From an uncultured Cellvibrionales bacterium (GTDB taxonomy: Bacteria > Pseudomonadota > Gammaproteobacteria > Pseudomonadales > Cellvibrionaceae), in contig CAJWBQ010000020.1 of assembly GCA_913020115.1 (NCBI GenBank), forward strand, positions 25,851-89,850: 64,000 nucleotides of DNA, written 5' to 3'. This document shows positions 35,324 to 44,724 of the stretch, one piece after another (positions within the stretch are counted from its first letter, which is position 1; the number at the start of each line of letters is the position of its first letter). Below the pieces are notes generated by a model. It saw only the letters and a program-made list of their open reading frames with translations, was not told the DNA's origin and did no database searches. The translations under genes and the position numbers were made by a program.

Positions 35324-35872
35324 TTAAAAGTTAGGTTTATCAGGCGAATTCTCAAAGCGTTTTACAGAATCCATAATTTCAGCGCGGGCTTCCTCTGGTC
35401 CGCCCCAGCCATCAATTTTTACCCACTTACCTTTTTCCAAATCTTTGTAGTGTTCAAAAAAGTGCGCGATCTGCTCCAAGGTTATGGGAGGCAAGTCGCG
35501 AACAGACTCTACATTGGTGTAAAGCGGCGTAATTTTGTCGACGGGCACGGCTACGATCTTGGCGTCTTCGCCGCCTTCGTCAACCATTTTCAGTACGCCA
35601 ATTGGACGACAGCGAATCACCGAACCAGGCACAAGGGCCAGCGGCATAATCACTAGAACATCAACGGGGTCGCCGTCGCCACACAAAGTGTGGGGGACAT
35701 AGCCATAGTTGCAAGGGTAGTGCATTGCAGTACCGAGCATGCGGTCTACGAAAATTGCCCCTGAATCCTTATCAACCTCATATTTAATGGGGTCGCCATT
35801 TAGTGAAATTTCAATGATAACGTTGATGTCATCGGGAAGGCTTTTGCCTGACGGCACTTGATCTAGGCTCAT
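35324..35872 (-). CDS. ppa: inorganic pyrophosphatase (family I)
   Basis: 182 residues. Hydrolyses cytosolic PPi to phosphate. Signature DGDPVDVLV carries the metal-binding aspartates; [11 protein letters not shown] and [13 protein letters not shown] are conserved, and [10 protein letters not shown] near the end is typical. Divergent from hppA, the membrane PPase, across about 240 bp, so the cell can either waste or harvest PPi energy. Confidence 0.96.
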   Translation of the reverse strand: MSLDQVPSGKSLPDDINVIIEISLNGDPIKYEVDKDSGAIFVDRMLGTAMHYPCNYGYVPHTLCGDGDPVDVLVIMPLALVPGSVIRCRPIGVLKMVDEGGEDAKIVAVPVDKITPLYTNVESVRDLPPITLEQIAHFFEHYKDLEKGKWVKIDGWGGPEEARAEIMDSVKRFENSPDKPNF

Positions 35873-36111
35873 AAGGAATACTCTAGCAACTGAGAATGAA
35901 AAATTTGGGGCGCGATTTTAACGTGTTTGCAGCTTATACGCCACTAACATAGACTCAGTGTGTGGCCGGTAATTCAGATGATGAGGATGAAGCGGGTTTA
36001 AGCCCTGTTTTGCAGTACCCCACCAGGCCAGATGACTGTCGTGTGCGTTGAGCATAAAGTGTGTTGAAGTCTACGCCTGGGGCATAACTATAAAAATATT
36101 AGGGGTTTACT

Positions 36112-38130
36112 ATGGATGTTCTGTTGTTGCCGCCGATTCTCGGCGGCATTGGGCTGCTTGCAGCTTTAATTCTCTACCGTGTTGTTAAATCTTACCCCGC
36201 TGGTGAGGGCCTTGTCGCGGAGATAGCGGAAGCCATTCACGGCGGCGCTATGGTGTTTATGCGTCGTGAATACACCATTTTGGCAATGTTCGCTGGGCTT
36301 ATCACCGTCTTTCTCTTCATTGGTTTTGAAACTTGGCACACACCGGCTGCGTTTGTGTCAGGCGCCCTGTGTTCGGCTGTGGCGGGTTACATAGGTATGT
36401 ATGCTGCTACACAGGCCAATGTACGCACAACGGTTGCGGCTAACACTGATGGGGCGGCCTCGGCATTAAGTGTCGCTTTCTACGGTGGCTCTATTATGGG
36501 CCTAACGGTCGCCGCAATGGGCTTGCTGGGTTTGGGCGGGCTCTACTATGTTTATGGCGCGGAGCATGCTGAGGCCATTCACGGTTTTGGCATGGGTGCT
36601 TCCACTGTTGCACTTTTTTCCCGTGTGGGTGGCGGTATTTTCACTAAAAGTGCTGACGTGGGTGCAGACTTGGTGGGCAAAATTGAAGCGGGCATTCCAG
36701 AAGATGACCCAAGGAACCCTGGAGTTATTGCCGATAATGTAGGTGATAACGTCGGTGACGTGGCGGGAATGGGATCAGATATTTTTGAATCTTACTGCGG
36801 TTCAATGATTGCAACTATCGCAATTGGCGCAACCTTGTCTGCAGCAGCGGTGGCGAGTATGGGGGGAGGTAATCGAGAAGCGCTCATGTTCGCGCCCCTC
36901 GCCTTGGCGTCTACTGGATTAATTTGTTCCATATTGGGTATTTTGTTGGTACGAATGTTCTCCTCGAAAGCGCCTGAAGATGCATTGCGAATGGGCACTA
37001 TTGGCGCAACTATTCTATTTATCGGCGCGGCGTGGGCGCTGCTGTCTTCATTGGGTATCAGTTCGGCGGTGTGGCTGTGCGTTGTGGCTGGTGCCGTTGG
37101 CGGTATTATTATTGGTCTAGTAACGGAGCATTATACTGGCGGTCGCCCAGTTGAACTGATTGCAGAAGGTGGAGAAACAGGTCCTGCTACGGTGATGATC
37201 GCGGGCTTAGCCACAGGTATGGAATCGGTTGTGGTTCCAGTGCTTACGATAGCGGGCATTATCTATACCACCAGCGTGTTGCTGCCTGAAGGTGCCGGTG
37301 TGTTTGGTGTCGGTATTGCGGCCGTCGGCATGCTTTCCACGGTAGGAATCACTATGGCGATTGACGCTTATGGTCCTGTTGCCGATAACGCTGGAGGTAT
37401 TGCTGAAATGGCGGGCCTCGGCGAGGAGACAAGGAAGATTACCGATGGATTAGACGAGGTGGGCAATACTACGGCGGCTATTGGTAAGGGTTTTGCTATT
37501 GGGGCTGCAGGTTTGGCCGCTTTGGCTATTATTGCCGCTTATATAGAAACCGTGTCGCAACATGTAGAGGGCTTCGCCCTAAATATTAGCGACCCATTGG
37601 TGCTTACGGGCATGTTTATCGGGGGTATTTTCCCCTTCCTTGTCAGCGCCATGACGATGCGCGCGGTGGGCGACGCGGCCTTCGATATGATTAAAGAAAT
37701 TCGTCGCCAGTTTAAGGAAATTCCAGGTTTAATGGAGGGGACTGCGAAACCAGATAGTGCGCGTTGCGTTGATATTGCGACCCAGGCGGCGCTAAGAAAA
37801 ATGGTGGCACCTGGTGTGTTGGCCATTGCTTCACCGGTGGTTGTTGGTTTTGTAATTGGCCCCGCCGCCTTGGGCGGAATGCTCGGTGGCGCCTTGGTTA
37901 GTTGTGTCTTGTTGGCGCTGACGATGGCTAATGCGGGTGGTGCTTGGGACAATGCCAAAAAGTATGTGGAGAAAGGCAATCTTGGCGGTAAAGGTTCGGC
38001 GGTTCATACGGCTGTTGTGGTTGGCGACACTGTTGGCGACCCCTTCAAAGATACGTCTGGCCCGGCTATGAATATTTTAATTAACGTAATGGCGATTGTT
38101 AGTTTGGTTATTGCGCCTTTATTGGGCTAG
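36112..38130 (+). CDS. hppA: K+-dependent membrane-bound ion-pumping pyrophosphatase
   Basis: 672 residues, about 16 membrane helices. PPi-binding motifs: [18 protein letters not shown] (about 173-190) and [19 protein letters not shown] (about 198-216), with the repeated acidic motif DNAGGIAEM and the C-terminal [14 protein letters not shown]. The K+-dependence position is Ala ([14 protein letters not shown], Ala455-456), as in K+-requiring enzymes, not the Lys of K+-independent ones. Whether it pumps H+ or Na+ cannot be decided by eye. Confidence 0.93.
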   Translation: MDVLLLPPILGGIGLLAALILYRVVKSYPAGEGLVAEIAEAIHGGAMVFMRREYTILAMFAGLITVFLFIGFETWHTPAAFVSGALCSAVAGYIGMYAATQANVRTTVAANTDGAASALSVAFYGGSIMGLTVAAMGLLGLGGLYYVYGAEHAEAIHGFGMGASTVALFSRVGGGIFTKSADVGADLVGKIEAGIPEDDPRNPGVIADNVGDNVGDVAGMGSDIFESYCGSMIATIAIGATLSAAAVASMGGGNREALMFAPLALASTGLICSILGILLVRMFSSKAPEDALRMGTIGATILFIGAAWALLSSLGISSAVWLCVVAGAVGGIIIGLVTEHYTGGRPVELIAEGGETGPATVMIAGLATGMESVVVPVLTIAGIIYTTSVLLPEGAGVFGVGIAAVGMLSTVGITMAIDAYGPVADNAGGIAEMAGLGEETRKITDGLDEVGNTTAAIGKGFAIGAAGLAALAIIAAYIETVSQHVEGFALNISDPLVLTGMFIGGIFPFLVSAMTMRAVGDAAFDMIKEIRRQFKEIPGLMEGTAKPDSARCVDIATQAALRKMVAPGVLAIASPVVVGFVIGPAALGGMLGGALVSCVLLALTMANAGGAWDNAKKYVEKGNLGGKGSAVHTAVVVGDTVGDPFKDTSGPAMNILINVMAIVSLVIAPLLG

Positions 38131-38152
38131 GGTTTGTCTGATCCTAAAATAT

Positions 38153-38187
38153 AAAAACGCCCCCCGTTTACGTGGGGCGTTTTTTTT
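38153..38187. terminator. bidirectional terminator between hppA and the PAS sensor gene
   Basis: AAAAACGCCCC / GGGGCGTTTTT stem with 10-base loop, T8 on the plus strand and TTTTTATATTTT on the minus strand. It overlaps the last codons of the minus-strand gene. Confidence 0.9.
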
Positions 38188-40486
38188 CATCAAGTTCTTG
38201 AATAATTACCGTGAAGTGACTCATTTGCTCTTGTAGGCTTCGAGAAATAGCCAGCTGGGTTTTTATTGTGTGGCCTTGTTTGCTGCGCAATTTCACAGAT
38301 AAGCGGAGGCCCGCTTGACTATGACTTGGGTTAACCCGAAGGGTATCGATTTTGTTCAATACGAACTCTCGGTCGGTAGTGTCTAGTAGTTCAGAGAACG
38401 GAATACCAACAAGCTCTTTTAAATTATATTCAGTAATACGAAGGGCCGCAGGATTCATCAGAGTGATTGTGCCTGAGCTGTCGAAAGTACAAATGCCATC
38501 GGCTGCGTGAGTGACGATATTGTTTAGCTGCGCGCGTTCTTGCTCCAGTTCTTGAGTGCGCTCTTTTACTAGGCGTGCTAAATGCTTTCTGTGTGCTGAA
38601 AGCTCTTTGTCAATTCGCTTTCTGTCAGTGATCTCGGTAACAAAACCTTCGGTGAATGCCAGCTTTCCCTCTGTGTCAAAGGTGCCCCGCCCCCTCTCCC
38701 ACACCCATTTTTCATCGCCTTTAGCCGTTTTGATGCGATATTCTAGCTCGTATGTTTTTTTGTCTTTGAAAGCTTCGCGGCGAATAGTTTGAACCTGCTT
38801 TCGATCACTCTCAATAATTATCTCGGAAATAAGTTGCGTCGGCTTTAAGTTACCGTGGGTTTGATCGATAAAATCACTGGGGTGGTAGCCGCTGAGTTCG
38901 AAGCAACCTTGGCTCATATAATTTGCACTCATTCTGTCGTCTGGATTAAAGCGGTAGACAAAACCAGGCAGGTTGGACATAAGTGAAACCATGAAACGCT
39001 CGCGCTCCTTTACCTCTTTTTCGGCCTCGCGCCTAGATGTTATTTCGGTGGCGATTGTACCGATGGCATAGGTGTAGTTATGCTGATTTTTAATGGGGAA
39101 TTTCACCATCCAATATGTGATTTCCTGGTCTCCAGTGTTAACTTGAACTTCAAACTCTACCGGCGCCTGAGTGTCGAGAACAATGTTGTCGTATTTCTGT
39201 ATGGTGTCACTATTATTGTCTTCGAAGATATTTTCAGGCTTATCTGGGGAGTGTTGGGTGGATGCGGTATTTCTTGCTGTTTGGCTTGCCAAATTACTTA
39301 GCAAGGTCACACCGCTGCGATTTTTAATGAGAATAGGCGCCGTAGAATTGTCGAGTATCGCTTTTTGTAAGCGGCTAATTGTGCGGTAGCGATTTCTAGC
39401 GCGCACATGAAAGGTAATTAGTGTATTGAGGACCATCACAGAAAATAGAATTAATGCCCAAATTATTCGAATAGATATCCGGTGCAGCTCTGTGGCTTCG
39501 TCTCGGTCCATTTCGACGGCAATGCCCATTTGCAGATTGTGGTCCCATATCCAGCTCCCGATCACTTCTACTCCCCTGTAGTCCCGGTAGCCATCTAGGT
39601 TTTGGCCGTTTTCACCTCGCGTAGCCCGGGCCACCATGATGGTTAAGGCTCGCAATTTTTTGCCTAGCTGGGTGTTTTCTGTCAGCAGATTAGAGCCTGG
39701 GTCTCGCAGTACTAAATTCAATAAAGCTCTTTCATTTTTTGCAATAAGGCCAGCAGCTTGAAGTTGTTGATCATAGCGACTCTCGCTAATGAGCAAACCT
39801 AAGTTGTTGAACGCGTAGGTTTCACCCGTCCGTCCTATGCGGCTGCTGTTAAAGAGGGGAACAAAATCAGCCGTCACATCAATCCTCTGAACATACGCGG
39901 CGATAGTCTGGTTAGCTGCGTCTAGAATAGGGGCTCCAACAAACATAGTGGCAACCCCAGTTCTTTTATCTCCGAATTTGTCGAAGAGAGGAATTTGAGA
40001 CTTAGTGGGCTGATTAATGGGACTAAAGCCCCCTAAAACTCGTGGGAGGAAGTGATTGCCAAGTGATTTTGGGGCTGGCATTCCTATTAGAGCTTGGTGA
40101 TCACTGCTTAGCACACGGTTGGTTTTGTCGATTATCATAAAGCCTCGGTTGTCTCGAGATTCTGATCCGCCGAGTGTGTCGCTAGGGCGCAAATGGTTGA
40201 TTAGGCGATGTTGCAGTAAGTTTCTAGCGCCGGCCTGCTCCTCGGCAATGAGCTGTTCGCTTAGAGACGATACTAAAGTATCTTTTGCGATACTTTGCGC
40301 AGCACGTTGTTTGGCCGTTGCCCACGATTTTAAAGATTGATGGCTGGTGTTTAGCACGGTTTGCAGTGAGGTTTGCAGCTCGCTAAGGTGCATTTTTCGC
40401 AGTTGCCAATGTGTGACGGTGCCGGCAAGTATGAGGATGGCTGAGAGAATTACAGCGCTTAATATGGATAGGTTTTTATAGCTCAT
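38168..40486 (-). CDS. membrane PAS sensor protein without an output domain
   Basis: 772 residues. Signal-anchor helix (about 7-27), a large periplasmic Cache-like domain (about 30-330; GRTGETYAFNNLGLLISESRY and GVEVIGSWIWDHNLQMGIAVEMD are typical), a second membrane helix (about 338-358), then three PAS/PAC modules (about 370-480, 490-630 with WVWERGRGTFDTEGK, and 650-770). A coiled-coil (ARLVKERTQELEQERAQ) joins the last two. No HisKA, HATPase, GGDEF, EAL or methyl-accepting domain follows; the protein ends right after the third PAS, inside the terminator. Confidence 0.85.
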   Translation of the reverse strand: MSYKNLSILSAVILSAILILAGTVTHWQLRKMHLSELQTSLQTVLNTSHQSLKSWATAKQRAAQSIAKDTLVSSLSEQLIAEEQAGARNLLQHRLINHLRPSDTLGGSESRDNRGFMIIDKTNRVLSSDHQALIGMPAPKSLGNHFLPRVLGGFSPINQPTKSQIPLFDKFGDKRTGVATMFVGAPILDAANQTIAAYVQRIDVTADFVPLFNSSRIGRTGETYAFNNLGLLISESRYDQQLQAAGLIAKNERALLNLVLRDPGSNLLTENTQLGKKLRALTIMVARATRGENGQNLDGYRDYRGVEVIGSWIWDHNLQMGIAVEMDRDEATELHRISIRIIWALILFSVMVLNTLITFHVRARNRYRTISRLQKAILDNSTAPILIKNRSGVTLLSNLASQTARNTASTQHSPDKPENIFEDNNSDTIQKYDNIVLDTQAPVEFEVQVNTGDQEITYWMVKFPIKNQHNYTYAIGTIATEITSRREAEKEVKERERFMVSLMSNLPGFVYRFNPDDRMSANYMSQGCFELSGYHPSDFIDQTHGNLKPTQLISEIIIESDRKQVQTIRREAFKDKKTYELEYRIKTAKGDEKWVWERGRGTFDTEGKLAFTEGFVTEITDRKRIDKELSAHRKHLARLVKERTQELEQERAQLNNIVTHAADGICTFDSSGTITLMNPAALRITEYNLKELVGIPFSELLDTTDREFVLNKIDTLRVNPSHSQAGLRLSVKLRSKQGHTIKTQLAISRSLQEQMSHFTVIIQELDEKKRPT

Positions 40487-40606
40487 GAGCGCGATTCAGT
40501 TGGGTACATTGAGCTAAGTTTAGTTGCTCATTTAGCAGGATGCTGAACCAATTGTATTAATTAAGTGTCTTTATAGCGAGATTGGTAAAACTACGAGGCT
40601 AAAGCG

Positions 40607-41245
40607 GTGATCACATTGGGTGAAAAATTGACAAATATTGGTATAGCCTTGGTCTTTGTGCTGAGTCTATTGCTAGCGCTGGTCTCTCTCGCGTCGGCTT
40701 CAGAGGAGGCAAGTTCAAGCGCCAAAACCGAGCGGGCGGTGTTTGCGGGGGGGTGTTTTTGGTGTATGGAAGGGCCGTTTGATAAATTGCCTGGCGTGAT
40801 ATCAACACGCTCTGGATACACAGCGGGTCATGTGAAGAACCCCAGCTATCGTCAGGTATCAGCAGGGAGCACGGGGCACACCGAGGCGGTTGAGGTTGTT
40901 TTCGACCCAGCCAAGATTTCGTTTGATCAGTTACTGAAGGTTTTTTGGAAAAACATTGATCCCCTGGATGCTAAGGGGCAGTTTTGTGACAAGGGCAGCC
41001 AGTATCGTGCAGGTATTTTTTACCAAAATGAATCGCAGCAGGCCTCAGCCGAATCCAGCTTGGCAATGTTAAAGAATTCAGGTCGCTTTCAAAAGCCAAT
41101 AGTGACTGAAATAACACGGGGCTCTGTATTTTACCCCGCGGAAGATTATCACCAAGATTACTATCTGAGGAACCCTGTGCGTTACAAATACTACCGATTT
41201 AGCTGTGGCCGAGACAAGCGACTTGAGACGCTTTGGTCGGAGTAG
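40607..41245 (+). CDS. msrA: peptide-methionine (S)-S-oxide reductase with signal peptide
   Basis: 212 residues from GTG 40607. An N-terminal hydrophobic stretch (about 10-30, ending ASASEEAS) looks like a cleaved signal peptide, so the enzyme is probably periplasmic. The MsrA active site GGCFWCMEG puts the catalytic Cys at 50; GYTAGHVKNPSYRQVSAGSTGHTEAVEVVFDP and EDYHQDY are conserved. Repairs oxidised methionines in envelope proteins. Convergent with pfp, only one base between stops. Confidence 0.93.
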   Translation: MITLGEKLTNIGIALVFVLSLLLALVSLASASEEASSSAKTERAVFAGGCFWCMEGPFDKLPGVISTRSGYTAGHVKNPSYRQVSAGSTGHTEAVEVVFDPAKISFDQLLKVFWKNIDPLDAKGQFCDKGSQYRAGIFYQNESQQASAESSLAMLKNSGRFQKPIVTEITRGSVFYPAEDYHQDYYLRNPVRYKYYRFSCGRDKRLETLWSE

Positions 41246-41246
41246 T

Positions 41247-42509
41247 TCAGATACGGAAAGATTTTTTGAGCTTTTTGGGTGCCCGTACTTTTTTTAGTGT
41301 CGGGTAGTCAGGTACACCATTTTTATAGGGTGGGTAATCTTCTCCCTGAATCAGGGGGCTCAAATAATCGCGTGCTTTTTCAGTAATGCCAAAGCCATCG
41401 CGAGTGATAAAGTTGCGAGGCATCATGCGTTCAACGTTGGCTACTTTTTCAAGGGGGGCCTCCACGATACTCCAAGTGTAGCGCTTGCCCTTACCCCGTA
41501 TAATGGCTGGCATCACGGCATTTTTTCCTGCTAAGGCCATTTCTACCGCGGCTTTGCCTACAGCGTAAGCCTGCTCGACGTCAGTTGCCGAGGCAATGTG
41601 TCTTGCTGAACGCTGCAAGTAGTCTGCTAGGGCCCAGTGATATTTATAACCAAGCGCTTCCTTGACCATGGCCGCTAATGTAGGAGCAACACCGCCCAGC
41701 TGCTTGTGGCCAAAGGCGTCAACGTTGCCAGCGTCAGCTAAAAAGGTGCCGTCTTTATATTGTGCGCCCTCAGAGGCGACAATGGTGCAATAGCCATTTT
41801 TCTTAACGCTTTGCTGTACTTTTTTTAGAAATTTTTCTTTATTAAAGGCAATTTCCGGGAACAAGATAATGTGAGGTGCATCGCCTTCGTTTTGGGCCGC
41901 TAAGCCTCCCGCGGCAGCAATCCAGCCCGCGTGCCTTCCCATCACTTCCAAGATAAATACCTTAGTAGAGCTTGCGCACATTGAGGCTACGTCAAGAGAC
42001 GCTTCTTTTGTAGATACCGCGACGTATTTTGCGACGGAACCAAAGCCTGGGCAGTTATCGGTAATTGGTAAATCGTTGTCTACCGTTTTAGGGATGTGAA
42101 TGGCCTGAATTGGGTAGCCCATGCGCTCCGCGAGTTGAGAAATTTTTAAGCAGGTGTCAGCAGAGTCCCCACCGCCATTGTAGAAAAAATAACCAATATT
42201 GTGGGCTTTGAATACTTCAATCAGCCGCTCGTACTCCGCCAAATTCTTTTCAATGCTCTTGAGCTTGTATCGGCAGGAGCCAAACGCGCCTGAAGGTGTG
42301 TGGCGAAGCGCGGCAATGGTGCTTGCACTCTCTTTACTGGTGTCGATCAATTCTTCGGTGAGAGCACCAATAATGCCATTGTGTCCGGCGTACACTTTGC
42401 CTATGTGTTTTTTGTGCAAGCGCGCGGTTTCAATCACCCCACAAGCGCTGGCATTGATTACGGCGGTTACACCACCAGACTGGGCGTAAAATGCATTTCT
42501 TTTAGCCAT
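41247..42509 (-). CDS. pfp: 6-phosphofructokinase, probably PPi-dependent
   Basis: 420 residues. Substrate motif PKTVDNDLPITD and MGRHAGW are those of the PFK family. The GGGDSADT sequence, with Asp where ATP enzymes have Gly (GGDGS), indicates pyrophosphate as phosphoryl donor. Long C-terminal part typical of group II PPi-PFKs; basic tail KKLKKSF. Would make glycolysis/gluconeogenesis reversible at this step and link it to the ppa/hppA PPi enzymes in this window. Confidence 0.88.
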   Translation of the reverse strand: MAKRNAFYAQSGGVTAVINASACGVIETARLHKKHIGKVYAGHNGIIGALTEELIDTSKESASTIAALRHTPSGAFGSCRYKLKSIEKNLAEYERLIEVFKAHNIGYFFYNGGGDSADTCLKISQLAERMGYPIQAIHIPKTVDNDLPITDNCPGFGSVAKYVAVSTKEASLDVASMCASSTKVFILEVMGRHAGWIAAAGGLAAQNEGDAPHIILFPEIAFNKEKFLKKVQQSVKKNGYCTIVASEGAQYKDGTFLADAGNVDAFGHKQLGGVAPTLAAMVKEALGYKYHWALADYLQRSARHIASATDVEQAYAVGKAAVEMALAGKNAVMPAIIRGKGKRYTWSIVEAPLEKVANVERMMPRNFITRDGFGITEKARDYLSPLIQGEDYPPYKNGVPDYPTLKKVRAPKKLKKSFRI

Positions 42510-42665
42510 AAACTGATTAATCCTTTCTGCTTTATCGGGCGTATCGAGGTTTTATCTGCGTAGGTGTAGCTTTTAGTTATAATAGTTTATTGTCTGATTT
42601 TTTTTAGGTGCGACAAGCGAGTTGCGCGAAGCGCGCATGATACTGGATTCAAGCTGGAAAACTCA

Positions 42666-44075
42666 ATGCATATTCATATTTTGGGCATTTGCGGGACTTT
42701 TATGGGCAGTTTGGCCGTTTTGGCTAAGTCACTTGGCCATCGTGTCACCGGCAGTGATGCCAATGTATACCCACCTATGAGCACACAGTTGGAAGAAGCG
42801 GGTATTGAACTGATACAAGGTTTTGATGTTGCTCAGTTAAAACCGGAGCCCGATTTGGTGGTTGTGGGCAATGCGATGACTCGTGGCAACCCTGTTGTGG
42901 AGGCCATGTTAGATCAAGGTTTACGCTATACCTCGGGGCCGCAGTGGCTTAGGGAGTCGGTATTGCAAGATAAGTGGGTGCTAGCTGTGGCGGGCACTCA
43001 TGGTAAAACTACTACGAGCAGTATGTTAGCTTGGATTTTAGAAAGTGCGGGCATGTCGCCTGGCTATCTCATTGGTGGCATTCCAAAGAACTTTACTCAA
43101 TCTGCTCGGCTCGGCGACACTCCGTTTTTTGTTGTGGAAGCCGACGAGTACGACAGCGCTTTTTTTGATAAGCGGTCAAAATTTGTTCATTACGGGCCTA
43201 GAACCCTAGTTTTGAATAACTTAGAGTACGATCACGCAGATATTTTCCCCGACTTAGCGGCTATTCAGCGGCAGTTTCATCACGTAGTGCGAACGGTGCC
43301 GAACAATGGGCTTATTGTCGCGCCTGTAGACGACTCGGCCATTGAGGAGGTTTTGGCCGAGGGGTGTTGGACGCCTATCGGACGTTTCACAAGCCTTGAA
43401 CGAGGAGCATCACAGATTCCAGGTTTGCAATGGCAAGCCCGCTTAATAAATGATGACGGCAGTCATTTTGAAGTGTTATTTAATGGGCAAATTGCGGGCG
43501 AGGTTTGCTGGAGCCAAACCGGTACTCACAACGTTAATAATGCCTTGGCCGCCGCCGCTGCAGCTCACAATGTAGGAGTTACCGCGGCGATATCAATTGA
43601 CGCGCTTAACGAATTTGCCGGTGTGAAACGGCGCATGGAATGTTTGGGTGAGCTTGCGGGAGTGAAGGTCTATGACGATTTTGCTCACCACCCAACGGCA
43701 ATTAAGTCGACTTTGGCCGGTTTGCGGAAGCAGGTGGGAGCCGAAAAGGTTATCGCCTTAATTGAGCCGCGCTCAAATACCATGCGCTTGGGAATGCACC
43801 AGGATAGTTTGGCTCAATCAGTCGAAGATGCCGATTGTGTGCTTTGGTATGAGCCTGAAGGCATGAATTGGTCGATGCAAGCTGTAGCTGACGCGAGCCC
43901 TGTTTCGGCCCATTGCGGGCACAGTATAGATGGCATGGTTGAGGCAACTATGGCCGAAGTTGAGGGGGCAGAATCCTGTCATATTGTCATTATGAGTAAT
44001 GGCGGTTTTGGCGGAATTCACTCACAATTGCTAAGTGCGCTGTCAAAGCGTGCGCAAGTGAATGTAGGGCAATAA
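42666..44075 (+). CDS. mpl: UDP-MurNAc:L-Ala-gamma-D-Glu-meso-DAP ligase
   Basis: 469 residues. Recycles murein tripeptide by joining it to UDP-MurNAc. Mur-ligase order: Rossmann N-domain (HILGICGTFMGSLAVLAKSLGHRVTGSD), ATP-binding AGTHGKTTTSSML (about 116), then VEADEYDSAFFDKRSKF and YDDFAHHPTAIKST, the last two being Mpl-type signatures distinguishing it from MurC. A TATAAT at 42578-42583 lies in the divergent pfp/mpl spacer. Followed closely by ubiX. Confidence 0.95.
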   Translation: MHIHILGICGTFMGSLAVLAKSLGHRVTGSDANVYPPMSTQLEEAGIELIQGFDVAQLKPEPDLVVVGNAMTRGNPVVEAMLDQGLRYTSGPQWLRESVLQDKWVLAVAGTHGKTTTSSMLAWILESAGMSPGYLIGGIPKNFTQSARLGDTPFFVVEADEYDSAFFDKRSKFVHYGPRTLVLNNLEYDHADIFPDLAAIQRQFHHVVRTVPNNGLIVAPVDDSAIEEVLAEGCWTPIGRFTSLERGASQIPGLQWQARLINDDGSHFEVLFNGQIAGEVCWSQTGTHNVNNALAAAAAAHNVGVTAAISIDALNEFAGVKRRMECLGELAGVKVYDDFAHHPTAIKSTLAGLRKQVGAEKVIALIEPRSNTMRLGMHQDSLAQSVEDADCVLWYEPEGMNWSMQAVADASPVSAHCGHSIDGMVEATMAEVEGAESCHIVIMSNGGFGGIHSQLLSALSKRAQVNVGQ

Positions 44076-44085
44076 GGAATACAGT

Positions 44086-44724
44086 ATGAATCAAGGGGAA
44101 GAGAATCCGCGCACGGTTACGCTGGCCATGACCGGGGGTTCGGGTGCACAGTATGGTTTGCGTCTTTTGGAGTGTTTATTGGCTGCCAAATGCCAGGTGT
44201 ATCTATTGCTGTCGACCGCGGCTGAAGTGGTGATCAATACCGAAACCACATTGGCTCTACCTTCAGGCCTTGAAGCACAGCAGGCTTTTTTTGAGAAAGC
44301 TTACCGAGCGGAACCGGGGCAGCTCACTATGTTCGCGCGCGATGATTGGTTTTCTCCCGTGGCATCTGGCTCTAGCTCGCCTGCATCTATGGTCATATGC
44401 CCAGCCAGTGGCGGCACCCTTTCATCAATTGCCTGTGGCGCTAGCAATAACCTGATAGAGAGGGCGGCCGACGTTGCTCTTAAGGAGCGGCGACAGCTAA
44501 TCGCAGTACCAAGAGAAACCCCATATTCGGCGATTCATCTAGAAAATATGTTAACACTGACACGTTTGGGTGCCGTGATTTTACCGGCGAGCCCAGGCTT
44601 TTATCATCGTCCGGAGAGCATTGAGTCGCTGATTGATTTTATCGTTGCCAGAATTTTGGATCAGTTGGGAATCCGCCAAGATATGATGCCGCGTTGGGGC
44701 GAAGACGAGCTGCCGCTATCATAA
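44086..44724 (+). CDS. ubiX: flavin prenyltransferase UbiX
   Basis: 212 residues. Makes prenyl-FMN, the UbiD cofactor, for ubiquinone synthesis. FMN-binding MTGGSGAQYGLRLLE at the N-terminus; ICPASGGTLSSIACGASNNLIERAADVALKERR and PRETPYSAIHLENML are the conserved UbiX segments. RBS AAGGAA. The stop overlaps the kinase start by one base (TAATG). Confidence 0.94.
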   Translation: MNQGEENPRTVTLAMTGGSGAQYGLRLLECLLAAKCQVYLLLSTAAEVVINTETTLALPSGLEAQQAFFEKAYRAEPGQLTMFARDDWFSPVASGSSSPASMVICPASGGTLSSIACGASNNLIERAADVALKERRQLIAVPRETPYSAIHLENMLTLTRLGAVILPASPGFYHRPESIESLIDFIVARILDQLGIRQDMMPRWGEDELPLS

